From positions 296,592-360,591 of the forward strand of contig CAZBMZ010000002.1 of NCBI GenBank assembly GCA_964492845.1: DNA of 64,000 nucleotides. The letters run 5' to 3'. Under the pieces are notes generated by a model, which had not been told where the DNA came from, did no database searches, and saw nothing but the letters and a program-made list of their open reading frames with translations. The stretch's first letter is position 1. The number at the start of each line of letters is the position of its first letter. Origin of the DNA: JADJPF01 sp964492845 (GTDB lineage Bacteria; Acidobacteriota; Blastocatellia; Chloracidobacteriales; JADJPF01). Position numbers and translations under genes: made by a program. Shown here in pieces: positions 17,296 through 25,690 of this stretch.

Positions 17296-20136
17296 ATGGC
17301 AAAAGAGATGATTATAAGCTCCAGCGCGCATGAAAAAAAGATTGCTATTATTGAAAATGGTATTGTTACTGAATATTTTGTAGAACGTGAAGATGAGACT
17401 CAAGGAGTTGTTGGTAGTATCTACAAAGGCCGTGTTATGAAGGTTTTACCCGGAATGCAGTCAGCTTTTGTTGATATTGGACTAGGAAGAGATGCTTTTC
17501 TTTATGTATCAGATTTTTTAGAAGAAGAAGGATTTGATGAGCTAGATGCTTTAGAAGATAAAGATACTAGCTATAAAGAGCCTGTTAGCAGTCATCATAT
17601 AGCAGAACCTATAACACCTAAAATACTTAATCCAATAGCAAAAACTTTGGAAGTAATTGATGTAGAAGATGTAGAAGATGTAGAGGATGTGGAAGACATA
17701 GAAGATGTAGAAGATCCAGAAGAAGAAATGTCAATAATTCCATTAGATGATAGTTTAAGACCAGAAAGTAAAATTCTATTTGTAAATGAAGCAGTAAATG
17801 ACGAAATAGACGAAATAGAAGATGATATAGAAACAAAAAGTGATTTAGAGACAGCAGTAGCTAAGCAAGTATTAGCAGATGATGATATAGATGAATCTGC
17901 AACAGAATATGCTTCTGATTTAGCAGATAGCACTTTTGAAGAGCCTTTGGATGAATCAATAATTACAGAAATTGTAGAATCTCCAGCAAGGGAAGAAACA
18001 CTTGCAACTACTCCTATAGTAGAAGCAAATAGTTATATTCCTCAAGTTATTATTTCTCCTCCATCACATGATTTTATTCGTATTAGCGATGAGCCAGAAG
18101 ACATCATAGATCTAAAACCAGTTGAAACTAATGCTAACTTAGAGACAACTATTTCAATAGAAGCTGTTGATAATACTGTTGTAGCAGAGCCTATTATTGA
18201 TAAACCAGCAGAAGTTGTAGAAGTAGCAGAAGTAGCAGAAGTAGCAGAAGTAGCAGAAGTAGCAGAAGTAGCAGAAGTTGTTGAAGTAGCAGAAGCTGTT
18301 GAAGAAGAACCTGCTCAAAGTAAACGTCGCCGCACTAGTCGCAAAGAACCAGCTAAAAAGAAAGCTCCAGCACGCCGAAAAACTAAAAAAGCTTCTGAAG
18401 TAGAAGAATCTGTAGAAGAAGTTACCACTTCATCAGTGGTTCAATACGAACGAATTATGGATGAAGAGGCTATTGAAGCAGGAGAAATGCTAAAAGAAGC
18501 AATAATACAAAATAAAATTATTAGACAGTTAAGAGAAGAAGAAGAAAATCCTGTTTTAGAAACTAAAGTAATAGCTCCTTCAGTCAAGGCTGAAAATAAT
18601 ATTCCGTTAGAAAGAATTGTGGATGAAGATAAAAAAAATACGTCTGATAATGATGATTTATCGGATGACTTAGCACCAGATGGTGGTGAGTCAGATGGGG
18701 AAAATTGGCAGTCTAAAAATAGCAGGGAACCAGGACATAAGCCGCATTTTAGACGAAGTAACAATAGAAGAAGACGTAGAGGAGGGCCACCACCTCCTGC
18801 ACCTCGTCCACCTGCAAATTATAGTGAGACAGCACCAACATCTACATCTGTGTCCCCTGTAGTTGAAAGGCCCGAACCTGTAGCAAAAGAAGTGCCGGGG
18901 CGGTTTTATCCTCCTGTAATTACAGACCTACTTCGTGAAGGACAGGAAATAGTTGTACAAATAGCTAAAGAGCCTATTGCCTTAAAAGGTGCCCGCATCA
19001 CTTCTCATATTGCATTGCCAGGTAGATATATAGTCTATATGCCTACGGTTCATCATATTGGGGTATCCCGAAAAATTTCTTCTGATGCAGAGCGTCTTAG
19101 ATTAAAGAAAATAATGCTTTCTTTAAGAGATAAAGAACGCCCTCAAGGTGGTTTTATTGTACGTACTGCTTGTGAAGGTCATACAGAACAAGAACTCTAT
19201 GATGATATGATGTATTTAGTGCGCACTTGGCAAGATATTAAGAGAAAAGCTGAAAAATTAAAAGCTCCAGCCTTAATTGCCGGGGAATTAGACTTAGTAC
19301 AACGTACCTTAAGAGATCAACTTTCTGATGATATTGTTTCTATCAGGATAGATAACGAAGAAGAGTACACTAAAATAGTAGATTTTATTAGTCGGTTTCA
19401 ACCTAAACTAGTTAAGAAAGTTAAACTTTATACTTGGAAAAAACCTATTTTTGAAGAATATGGTGTTCAAGAAGAACTAGATAAAGCTATAAAACCTAGA
19501 GTTTGGTTACCTTCAGGTGGTTATATTGTAATTAATCAAACAGAAGCACTTGTGGCAATTGATGTTAATACGGGTAAATACGTAGGAAAATCTAATCGCC
19601 TAGAAGATACAATCACCAAAATAAATATAGAAGCAGTAAAAGAAATAGTTCGTCAAATACGCCTTCGTGACTTAGGTGGAATCATTGTGCTGGATTTAAT
19701 TGATATGGAAGAGCGCAAAAACCGTTTTAAAGTAATGCAAGCTCTAGAACAAGAACTAAAAGCTGATCGCTCACCTTCAAAAGTGCTGCAATTTAATGAT
19801 TTTGGACTAGTTGCAATAACTCGTAAACGTGTTAGACAAAGTTTAGAGCGAACTTTATGTTGTCCATGTCCTTATTGTGAAGGTAGTGGATTGATTAAGT
19901 CACCTCAAACGGTTTGTTATGAAATTCTAGCAGAAGCACGAAGATTTGTTTCTGATACAGAAAACCTTCAACCTAGTTCCGAAGTAACTTTGCGAGTACA
20001 TCCAGAAGTTGCTAATGCTTTAAGAAGTACGGAAAAGAAAGTTCTTGCTGAAATAGAAGCTTATTTAGGTTGTAATGTAGTTTTACGAGGAGATAATACT
20101 GTACATCAAGAAAGATATGATTTTGCTATGCGCTAA
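17296..20136 (+). CDS. rng: Ribonuclease E/G with large low-complexity insertion in the S1 domain
   Basis: This endoribonuclease matures and decays RNA. The S1 domain begins at about residues 38-78 (GSIYKGRVMKVLPGMQSAF). It is broken by about 450 residues of acidic and repetitive sequence, and resumes near residue 533 (LREGQEIVVQIAKEPIALKG). The catalytic DNase I-like domain has the two metal-binding aspartates at Asp756 (VAIDVNTGKYVG) and Asp800 (GGIIVLDLIDME). The Zn-link cysteines are at about 855-861 (CCPCPYCEGSG). The insertion includes VED and EVA tandem repeats, an Arg/Lys-rich patch near 343-365 and an Arg-rich patch near 486-497 followed by polyproline. The ribosome binding site GAGAGGA at 17280-17286 fixes the start. 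The symbol is a family label; rne is equally possible. Confidence 0.95.
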   Translation: MAKEMIISSSAHEKKIAIIENGIVTEYFVEREDETQGVVGSIYKGRVMKVLPGMQSAFVDIGLGRDAFLYVSDFLEEEGFDELDALEDKDTSYKEPVSSHHIAEPITPKILNPIAKTLEVIDVEDVEDVEDVEDIEDVEDPEEEMSIIPLDDSLRPESKILFVNEAVNDEIDEIEDDIETKSDLETAVAKQVLADDDIDESATEYASDLADSTFEEPLDESIITEIVESPAREETLATTPIVEANSYIPQVIISPPSHDFIRISDEPEDIIDLKPVETNANLETTISIEAVDNTVVAEPIIDKPAEVVEVAEVAEVAEVAEVAEVAEVVEVAEAVEEEPAQSKRRRTSRKEPAKKKAPARRKTKKASEVEESVEEVTTSSVVQYERIMDEEAIEAGEMLKEAIIQNKIIRQLREEEENPVLETKVIAPSVKAENNIPLERIVDEDKKNTSDNDDLSDDLAPDGGESDGENWQSKNSREPGHKPHFRRSNNRRRRRGGPPPPAPRPPANYSETAPTSTSVSPVVERPEPVAKEVPGRFYPPVITDLLREGQEIVVQIAKEPIALKGARITSHIALPGRYIVYMPTVHHIGVSRKISSDAERLRLKKIMLSLRDKERPQGGFIVRTACEGHTEQELYDDMMYLVRTWQDIKRKAEKLKAPALIAGELDLVQRTLRDQLSDDIVSIRIDNEEEYTKIVDFISRFQPKLVKKVKLYTWKKPIFEEYGVQEELDKAIKPRVWLPSGGYIVINQTEALVAIDVNTGKYVGKSNRLEDTITKINIEAVKEIVRQIRLRDLGGIIVLDLIDMEERKNRFKVMQALEQELKADRSPSKVLQFNDFGLVAITRKRVRQSLERTLCCPCPYCEGSGLIKSPQTVCYEILAEARRFVSDTENLQPSSEVTLRVHPEVANALRSTEKKVLAEIEAYLGCNVVLRGDNTVHQERYDFAMR
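17659..17721 (+). repeat. 9-bp tandem repeat encoding Val-Glu-Asp units
   Basis: Seven consecutive 9-bp units based on GATGTAGAA, the later ones diverged (GATGTGGAA, GACATAGAA, GATCCAGAA), lie inside the RNase E/G insertion. They keep the reading frame and give an acidic repeat. Confidence 0.85.
18220..18291 (+). repeat. 9-bp tandem repeat encoding Glu-Val-Ala units
   Basis: Six perfect copies of GAAGTAGCA run from 18220 to 18273. A diverged copy (GAAGTTGTT) and another perfect copy end at 18291. It lies within the RNase E/G insertion, and the near identity of the units suggests recent expansion by slippage. Copy number could vary between strains without shifting the frame. Confidence 0.9.
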
Positions 20137-20161
20137 ACATTTTTAAGTAGTTCTTTAAAAT

Positions 20162-20200
20162 AAGGGATAAAGCTTATAAGTCTTTATCCCTTTATTTTTT
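20162..20200 (+). terminator. Intrinsic terminator downstream of RNase E/G
   Basis: An 11-bp perfect stem (AAGGGATAAAG at 20162-20172, CTTTATCCCTT at 20182-20192) is followed by TTTATTTTTT. It lies 25 bp past the RNase stop. It overlaps the stop of the convergent prenyltransferase gene, and an A-run on the other side could let it work in both directions. Confidence 0.85.
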
Positions 20201-21056
20201 AATTAAATAGTAAAACATCTGTTCCAACAGTAAGCAGTAATATAATGCTTAAGGTTGCATTAGTAGTAAAAAAGGCTGCATCTAGTTTTGATAAGTCATC
20301 AGCTTTTACTAAACTATGTTGTCTAATTAATAAAATGGTTGATAGTACTACTCCAAGACCTCCTAACCATTTTAAGTTAGCAATAAAGAAAAAGATTACT
20401 AATAAGACAAACATTGCAAAATGAAAAAATCTAGCAAGCCATAATGCTTTTACAATACCAAATTTTTGAGGAATGGAATAAAGACCTACTTGTTTATCAA
20501 ACTCATAATCTTGACAAGCATAAACAATATCAAAGCCAGCAGTCCAAAGCATAACGCTTGCTGAAAGTATTAACGGAATAGGATGAAACTCTCCTGCAAT
20601 TGCTAGCCAAGCACCTGTAGGAGCAATTGATAGACACCAACCTAAAACTAAATGAGAGAAGGAAGTAAATCTTTTTGTATAGGAATAAAATAGCACTGAG
20701 CCTAAAGCAATAGGGGAAAGCATTAAGGTAAGTTGATTTAGTTGTGCTGAAGCAAATAGAAATAATACGCTAGATATAATTGTAAAAAGCAAAACAAATT
20801 TACTAGATAATAGTCCTGCTACAATAGCACGATTTTGTGTACGAGGATTAGCAGCATCAAATTTTTGGTCTACTAAACGATTAAAAGCCATCGCTGCTGA
20901 TCTAGCAGTAACCATACATAAACTAATCCAAAAAAGCTTTTCTAAGCTGGGAATACCTCCTGCGGCAAGTACTGCACCTAAGATTGCAAAAGGCAATGCA
21001 AAAAGAGTATGCTCGATTTTTATCATTTCTAGAGTAATTTTTAGATCTTTGAACAT
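20199..21056 (-). CDS. UbiA-family prenyltransferase, probable menaquinone-pathway (MqnP-like) enzyme
   Basis: This integral membrane enzyme attaches a polyprenyl chain to an aromatic acid during quinone synthesis. The 285-residue protein has about eight or nine hydrophobic helices and both aspartate motifs of the superfamily: NRLVDQKFD near residue 60 and DYEFDKQVGLYS near 180. The overall pattern resembles the UbiA-like group often linked to futalosine-route menaquinone synthesis (MqnP). That finer assignment is inference, because no other mqn genes are in the window. It is transcribed divergently from the endonuclease V gene, 66 bp away. Confidence 0.85.
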   Translation of the reverse strand: MFKDLKITLEMIKIEHTLFALPFAILGAVLAAGGIPSLEKLFWISLCMVTARSAAMAFNRLVDQKFDAANPRTQNRAIVAGLLSSKFVLLFTIISSVLFLFASAQLNQLTLMLSPIALGSVLFYSYTKRFTSFSHLVLGWCLSIAPTGAWLAIAGEFHPIPLILSASVMLWTAGFDIVYACQDYEFDKQVGLYSIPQKFGIVKALWLARFFHFAMFVLLVIFFFIANLKWLGGLGVVLSTILLIRQHSLVKADDLSKLDAAFFTTNATLSIILLLTVGTDVLLFN

Positions 21057-21122
21057 AATTTTTTAGCTTTATATATTTTTGTAGATTGAAAAGATAATTT
21101 AACTATTTTACGAGGACAGTAT

Positions 21123-21830
21123 ATGGATTACAAAGAGTTGCACCGATGGGATGTCTCACCTACAGAAGCTATTCAGATACAAAATAGCTTACGTAGTGAA
21201 GTAAGAATGGAAAAGCTTACTAAAGAGATTAAGTATATTGCAGGAGCAGATATTTCATTTGAAAAGTTTTCTAATGTTGTTTATGCAGGGTTTGTAGTAA
21301 TTAAAGTAAAGACTCTTAAAGTCGTAGCATCATCAAGCGTTATAACAGAAGCTAAATTTCCTTATATTCCAGGGCTATTTTCTTTTCGGGAATTACCACC
21401 GTTGCTAGAAGCTTGGAAAAAGTTAGAGGTAGAACCAGATGTAGTAGTACTAGATGGTCAAGGAATTGCTCATCCCAGGCGATTTGGTATTGCTTCACAT
21501 ATGGGATTATTAATAGATCGTCCTACAATTGGTTGTGCTAAAAGCATTTTAGTTGGTAAATACCATGACTTACTCCCTACAGCCGGAAGTACTGCCCCCT
21601 TAAAAGATAAAGGTGAACAAGTGGGTGTAGCACTTCGCACTAAAAACAAAGTAAACCCAGTTTTTGTTTCTGTTGGGCATTTAATTGACCTTGAAGACTC
21701 TATAAAAGTTGTGATGAGTACAGTTTTTAATTATCGTATTCCAGCACCAACAAGAGAAGCACATTTATTAGTTAATTGGCTACGTACTCAATCAGGTTCA
21801 GGAAAGCTTGTCGATGATGACGAAGAATAA
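21123..21830 (+). CDS. nfi: Endonuclease V, deoxyinosine repair
   Basis: Endonuclease V nicks DNA near deoxyinosine (or RNA at inosine) and starts repair of deaminated adenine. The 235-residue product has the family catalytic residues at Asp43 (IAGADISFEK), Glu90 (LFSFRELPPLLEAW) and Asp111 (VVLDGQGIAHPRRFG). The tyrosine wedge segment FPYIPGLFSFRE is also present. The start ATG at 21123 is preceded by ACGAGGAC at 21110-21117. It stands alone, followed by a strong terminator. Confidence 0.96.
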   Translation: MDYKELHRWDVSPTEAIQIQNSLRSEVRMEKLTKEIKYIAGADISFEKFSNVVYAGFVVIKVKTLKVVASSSVITEAKFPYIPGLFSFRELPPLLEAWKKLEVEPDVVVLDGQGIAHPRRFGIASHMGLLIDRPTIGCAKSILVGKYHDLLPTAGSTAPLKDKGEQVGVALRTKNKVNPVFVSVGHLIDLEDSIKVVMSTVFNYRIPAPTREAHLLVNWLRTQSGSGKLVDDDEE

Positions 21831-21850
21831 TAAAAACACAACAAATAAAA

Positions 21851-21879
21851 ATAGCCCAGAGATTTCTGGGCTATTTTTA
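21851..21879. terminator. Bidirectional intrinsic terminator between nfi and the GWxTD gene
   Basis: A 10-bp perfect stem (ATAGCCCAGA at 21851-21860, TCTGGGCTAT at 21865-21874) closes on a 4-nt loop. T-rich sequence follows on the plus strand and an A-run precedes it. It serves the two convergent genes on either side. Confidence 0.9.
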
Positions 21880-21899
21880 TTAAATACTAAAACTATTAA

Positions 21900-23564
21900 C
21901 TACTTATTTTTGCTGGCTTCAACAACTGTAAAATTACCTCTTGGCTCAATTATTTGTCCAGAAACTTCATCCTTAATCCAAGCTTTTACTTCATATGTGC
22001 CTGGAGTTAAATCATTTATTGGCAACATACGACCTAAAGTAATTTGTTGACCATTGCCATCTAAATCTACAGTTTTTGCGTTACCATCTTCTTTGATGCG
22101 CTTAACTTCTTTTCCATCTTTGGAAATAATATATTCAGCAACAATCTTGGGTCTTAACTCAGCTTGGTCGATTTGGACATTGTAAGCTTGTACATAAATA
22201 CCAACAGGTTGCCCAACTGTAAATTGTTGTGAAACATTAGGACGAATTTTATTTGCACCAAATATAAATGGGCCAGCAGCAACTCTACCATTAAGTGATT
22301 CTACCATGTCAGCAACAATCAAAGTGCTAGATTGTAGTTTTTCAGCACTATATTTTGGAACTTCAAAGCCTTCATGAATAATGCCTGTATGACCGCTAAC
22401 TATATCTTTAACAACAATATCAACTTTGTAGCGACCAGGTTCGAGAATAATATTTTTTTGGTAAACAGAACTGCGCTTAAGTTCTACTGAAAGATCAGTT
22501 TCTCGACAGCGAGACTCTATAATATCTTCAAAAAGACCTGCTTTACGTCCAGAAAGTGCAGTAATACGAGCATGAATATTTAGAGTTGCTTGAGAAACAC
22601 CGCCAATATTTTTATAAGAGAGATCCGAGTTATTTAATTTTACAGTAAATGAACTTACTACAGAAGTTTCATTTACTTTTAAGAAATGCACTCGCATATC
22701 AAAAGGCAGTATATCAAAATCAATAGTAGGGTCATTTGTTCTAGCTTGAAGATCCTTAAATTTAACAGCAGGAGCCTTACTTAAATTAGCAATTAGGGCT
22801 AATCTTTCAAAAGGGTTATCTTGAACACGTCGGCCATAAGGAAGACGATCACGATTACCAGGATTAAAAGTTGCCCGATCTTGCTTTCTAGAAAGACCTA
22901 CTTCTTCAAAGAAGTTTAGTCCAGCATTAGGAACATATAACAAAGCGTCTTTTTCATCTGGGTTTCGAGCTATACGATATTCTCCTGTACCACTTGGATC
23001 AACAAATTCTATCTCAACACCATTGCCAACACCCTCTAAATATCGATAAAACCAAATTTCAAAAGGATAAGTAGAAGTTTGTCCGCCGCCTTCATAAAAT
23101 GGACGTTGATAAGGGCCGCCTGCTGGGTGGGATTCTACTTCATCTGCTGGGCCAAAGGTAATATAGATACGGCCTCGATCGGTTTTCCATCCAGGTATAC
23201 CTGAAGCATACTTTTCATTAGCATAAGCTATACGACGATAGTATTCTTCTCTATATTCATTTTCTGGTGTGTCTGGATCTGGATCCCGACGTAGCCAGAA
23301 TTGTTCAATAAATTGTTCTCTTTCTTCATCGGTTTGAAGTTTCTTAAACGCGGCTCTTTCATCAGGGGTAATAATATAAAGTACATCATTATCTAGCCAA
23401 CGCTTGTAAACATTACTAGCGTCTTCTTGCTTACGCTTTTTCTTTTTACGAGGCATATTGTCCTCATCTGCTGCGTAAGCAATAGGAATTGAAGGGGTTA
23501 AAAACATTACTACTAATATTAGTGCAAATAAAGATTTAATTAGGGAATTCCCTTTAAACATCAT
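21900..23564 (-). CDS. GWxTD domain-containing secreted protein
   Basis: This 554-residue protein begins with a signal peptide (hydrophobic residues about 9-28, cut near AYAADEDN). It then carries the GWxTD domain at about 50-200, with the signature GWKTDRGRIYITFGPADEVE. The name comes from this motif and the function is unknown; the domain is common in Acidobacteriota and relatives. The C-terminal half looks beta-rich, as in an extracellular or periplasmic folding domain. AGGAGG at 23575-23580 (minus strand) supports the ATG at 23564. It lies 128 bp from tatC on the same strand. Confidence 0.9.
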   Translation of the reverse strand: MMFKGNSLIKSLFALILVVMFLTPSIPIAYAADEDNMPRKKKKRKQEDASNVYKRWLDNDVLYIITPDERAAFKKLQTDEEREQFIEQFWLRRDPDPDTPENEYREEYYRRIAYANEKYASGIPGWKTDRGRIYITFGPADEVESHPAGGPYQRPFYEGGGQTSTYPFEIWFYRYLEGVGNGVEIEFVDPSGTGEYRIARNPDEKDALLYVPNAGLNFFEEVGLSRKQDRATFNPGNRDRLPYGRRVQDNPFERLALIANLSKAPAVKFKDLQARTNDPTIDFDILPFDMRVHFLKVNETSVVSSFTVKLNNSDLSYKNIGGVSQATLNIHARITALSGRKAGLFEDIIESRCRETDLSVELKRSSVYQKNIILEPGRYKVDIVVKDIVSGHTGIIHEGFEVPKYSAEKLQSSTLIVADMVESLNGRVAAGPFIFGANKIRPNVSQQFTVGQPVGIYVQAYNVQIDQAELRPKIVAEYIISKDGKEVKRIKEDGNAKTVDLDGNGQQITLGRMLPINDLTPGTYEVKAWIKDEVSGQIIEPRGNFTVVEASKNK

Positions 23565-23692
23565 GAAATAATAACCTCCTAGTTCGGAAGCGACTTGTAA
23601 TCTATTTTTGACAGTATAAACAGAAGTTTAGCTAAATTTTCTTAGATAAACAAGGCTCTCTATCCTAAAAAATACTACTGAACTCATTTATT

Positions 23693-24748
23693 TTATATTG
23701 CTTCGTTTGTTTCAGGCCGTTTTCTACCAAACATCCAAGCTATTCCAATACTAAGAACATATAAACCTATCATTGGCAATGCAAAAACCATCATATTTGG
23801 AATATCGGTTGTAGGTGAAAGTAGTGCTGCAATAATAAAAATAACTAAAATTGCATGTCGCCAAAAATGAATCATAAAATGATGAGTAATTAACCCTAGG
23901 CGAGATAAAAAGTAAACTATTGTTGGAATTTGAAAAACTAAACCTAAACCTAGAATAATAGTAATAATTAGGTCAAAATACTCATTAACTTCAATCATTG
24001 GGCGAAAATTTTCTGAAACACTTAATAAAAACTCTACGGCTCTAGGAAAAGCTACATAATAAGCAAAAGAAGCACCTAAAAAGAAAAAGAATGAGGCCAT
24101 AATTACAAAGGGCCAAACCCATTTTCTTTCATGCTCATAAAGACCTGGTGCAATAAAAGACCAAAGTTGCCAAAGTAAAGCAGGAATGCTTAATGCAATT
24201 GCTCCATAAAAAGCTACTTTAATATATAAATTAAAGCCTCCTTGTAAAGTATGAACAACAATTGCGTCATTGGATGCGCTATAGTTTCCTATGGAATCAG
24301 CACGAAGTTGAAAACCTTGATCAATAAACTTATTACCTAATACAACTTTATTAGCAGTAACTACAAAGCGTTGTCCTTTTTCTTCTGTTTTAAGTTTAGC
24401 AAGTATGGAAGTTCCCGCAGGAATAATTATGCCGTCTAAATTAGCTTCCTGACTAAACACATAATCAAAGGTATCTTCATCTGAGAGCTTTTCTATAGGG
24501 CTAATTTGTATAAGACCTCTTTCTAGTTGAACTCTTTCAGCTTTATCTAGCGCATTTCTGACAGGCGCATCTAAAAAACTATAAATTTTGTCAGAAAAAA
24601 TAAAACAGACAACAAAACACAAAGCTATAGCTATAGCTGCTCTAGTTAACCTAGTACGCAGTTCATCTAGATGATCTAGGAAGGACATTGCACCTTCATT
24701 AGAATCATCATATTCTTCATCAACTTGATTTGAGTTATTACTACTCAT
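23693..24748 (-). CDS. tatC: Sec-independent protein translocase TatC with enlarged first periplasmic loop
   Basis: TatC is the receptor of the twin-arginine pathway, which exports folded proteins. The N-terminal MSFLDHLDELRTRL motif, the FIAPGLYEHERKWVWPFV region, and the PxxxxF helix elements are present, giving six helices. The protein is 351 residues against about 250 typically. The extra length is a roughly 100-residue soluble insertion at about 65-168 in the first periplasmic loop. It is flanked by conserved sequence and in frame. The N-terminus also has an acidic 20-residue extension. It is downstream of tatA/B in the same minus-strand unit, separated by 35 bp. Confidence 0.95.
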   Translation of the reverse strand: MSSNNSNQVDEEYDDSNEGAMSFLDHLDELRTRLTRAAIAIALCFVVCFIFSDKIYSFLDAPVRNALDKAERVQLERGLIQISPIEKLSDEDTFDYVFSQEANLDGIIIPAGTSILAKLKTEEKGQRFVVTANKVVLGNKFIDQGFQLRADSIGNYSASNDAIVVHTLQGGFNLYIKVAFYGAIALSIPALLWQLWSFIAPGLYEHERKWVWPFVIMASFFFFLGASFAYYVAFPRAVEFLLSVSENFRPMIEVNEYFDLIITIILGLGLVFQIPTIVYFLSRLGLITHHFMIHFWRHAILVIFIIAALLSPTTDIPNMMVFALPMIGLYVLSIGIAWMFGRKRPETNEAI

Positions 24749-24783
24749 TGTAAAAGTATGCCTCTTAATTTTTAACTCTTAAA

Positions 24784-25347
24784 TTATTTAGTTAGACTAA
24801 TGGATTGCTGGTTTTCTTCTACCTGAGATGGAGAGTCAGAAATTGCAATAGGTGCTAAATTACTAGCAATTGTACTAGTTGGCTTAGTTCTTTCTACTAC
24901 ACCAATGGGAGAACTAAAAATTTCTGGATTAATTTCATTGTTAGCAATAGCAGGTGTTTCAATACTGGAAATATTACTAGAGTCTGTTTGACCAGAACTG
25001 TCCAAAACATTAGCCGCTTGTAGAGTATTATCTAAGGATGTTATTGGTTCATTGTTAGAACTAGTGCTAGAGTTAGTAGAGCTTTTAGTTAGCATATTCA
25101 TAGGGTTTAGGTCATCTTTAAGTTTTTTGATGGGGTTTAGATCATCTTTAAGTTTTCTTAAATCTTGCAAACCACCATCTTTTTCTACTTCATTTTCCCA
25201 TGCATTCTTAAACTGGTCTGAAGCTTGCCGTAGTTGAGCCATAACACGTCCAAGCTTTTTTCCCATTTCCGGCAGTCTACGAGGCCCAAAAACTACCAGG
25301 GCTATAACTGCAATAAAGAACATTTCTGTCCAACCCAAATTACCCAT
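24784..25347 (-). CDS. tatB: Twin-arginine translocase subunit TatA/TatB
   Basis: This small single-span component of the Tat machinery has the N-terminus MGNLGWTEMFFIAVIALVVF. The hinge FGPRRLPEMGKKLG and an amphipathic helix follow. The glutamate early in the membrane helix and long acidic/Ser-rich tail favour TatB over TatA, but the split is not certain. The tail contains a duplicated KLKDDLNP segment from a 30-bp repeat. The protein is 187 residues, and the last 100 look disordered. It is upstream of tatC; no separate tatA is seen here. Confidence 0.88.
   Translation of the reverse strand: MGNLGWTEMFFIAVIALVVFGPRRLPEMGKKLGRVMAQLRQASDQFKNAWENEVEKDGGLQDLRKLKDDLNPIKKLKDDLNPMNMLTKSSTNSSTSSNNEPITSLDNTLQAANVLDSSGQTDSSNISSIETPAIANNEINPEIFSSPIGVVERTKPTSTIASNLAPIAISDSPSQVEENQQSISLTK
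25103..25156. repeat. 30-bp direct repeat within tatA/B
   Basis: Two copies of a 24-bp core (25103-25126 and 25133-25156) differ at one base and recur at a 30-bp period. They encode the duplicated KLKDDLNP segment just after the amphipathic helix. Confidence 0.8.
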
Positions 25348-25690
25348 ATACTTTTGCTCTTTCTTTGAGGTTTTTCTAACCTACACCAATAAAAACAATT
25401 AAAAATTTGACTGTCCTTACTTGTATTTACGCTTTGTTTTTAATAGTGGATTTTTCATTTGGCTTTAATATTAGTTAGCTAACAAAGCTTAGTCAAGCAA
25501 AGCAAATTCTTGTAAGGATTAAAGTTTTGTATTTTTGCTAAATCTAAAGACAGCAAACACTAGCACCAAGTAATTAGATTAAAATAATATTATTTCTAGC
25601 TATGCTTGACACTGATAAGTTCCTTTCCTAATATCTTTTAGCAATAAGCCCCTTTTATGCAATAGAATCTAATAATAGGTATTTATAATA
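25348..25690. other. Divergent intergenic region between tatA/B and glgA
   Basis: These 343 bp hold no convincing gene. A consensus-like promoter pointing toward glgA is at 25606-25634. No equally clear promoter was found for the minus-strand tat genes. Confidence 0.6.
25606..25634 (+). promoter_or_regulatory. Candidate sigma-70 promoter for glgA
   Basis: TTGACA at 25606-25611 and TAATAT at 25629-25634 are separated by exactly 17 bp, placing the transcript start near 25641, about 50 nt before the glgA GTG. This is one of the best consensus matches in the window. Confidence 0.65.

Noticed and set aside
17595..17933. Minus-strand Ser-rich frames opposite the RNase E/G acidic insertion
   Set aside because: They are by-products of the GAT/GAA/GTA codon repeats on the plus strand and have no ribosome binding site.
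18680..18862. Short plus-strand frame inside RNase E/G
   Set aside because: It overlaps the real gene in another frame and has no homology or start signal.
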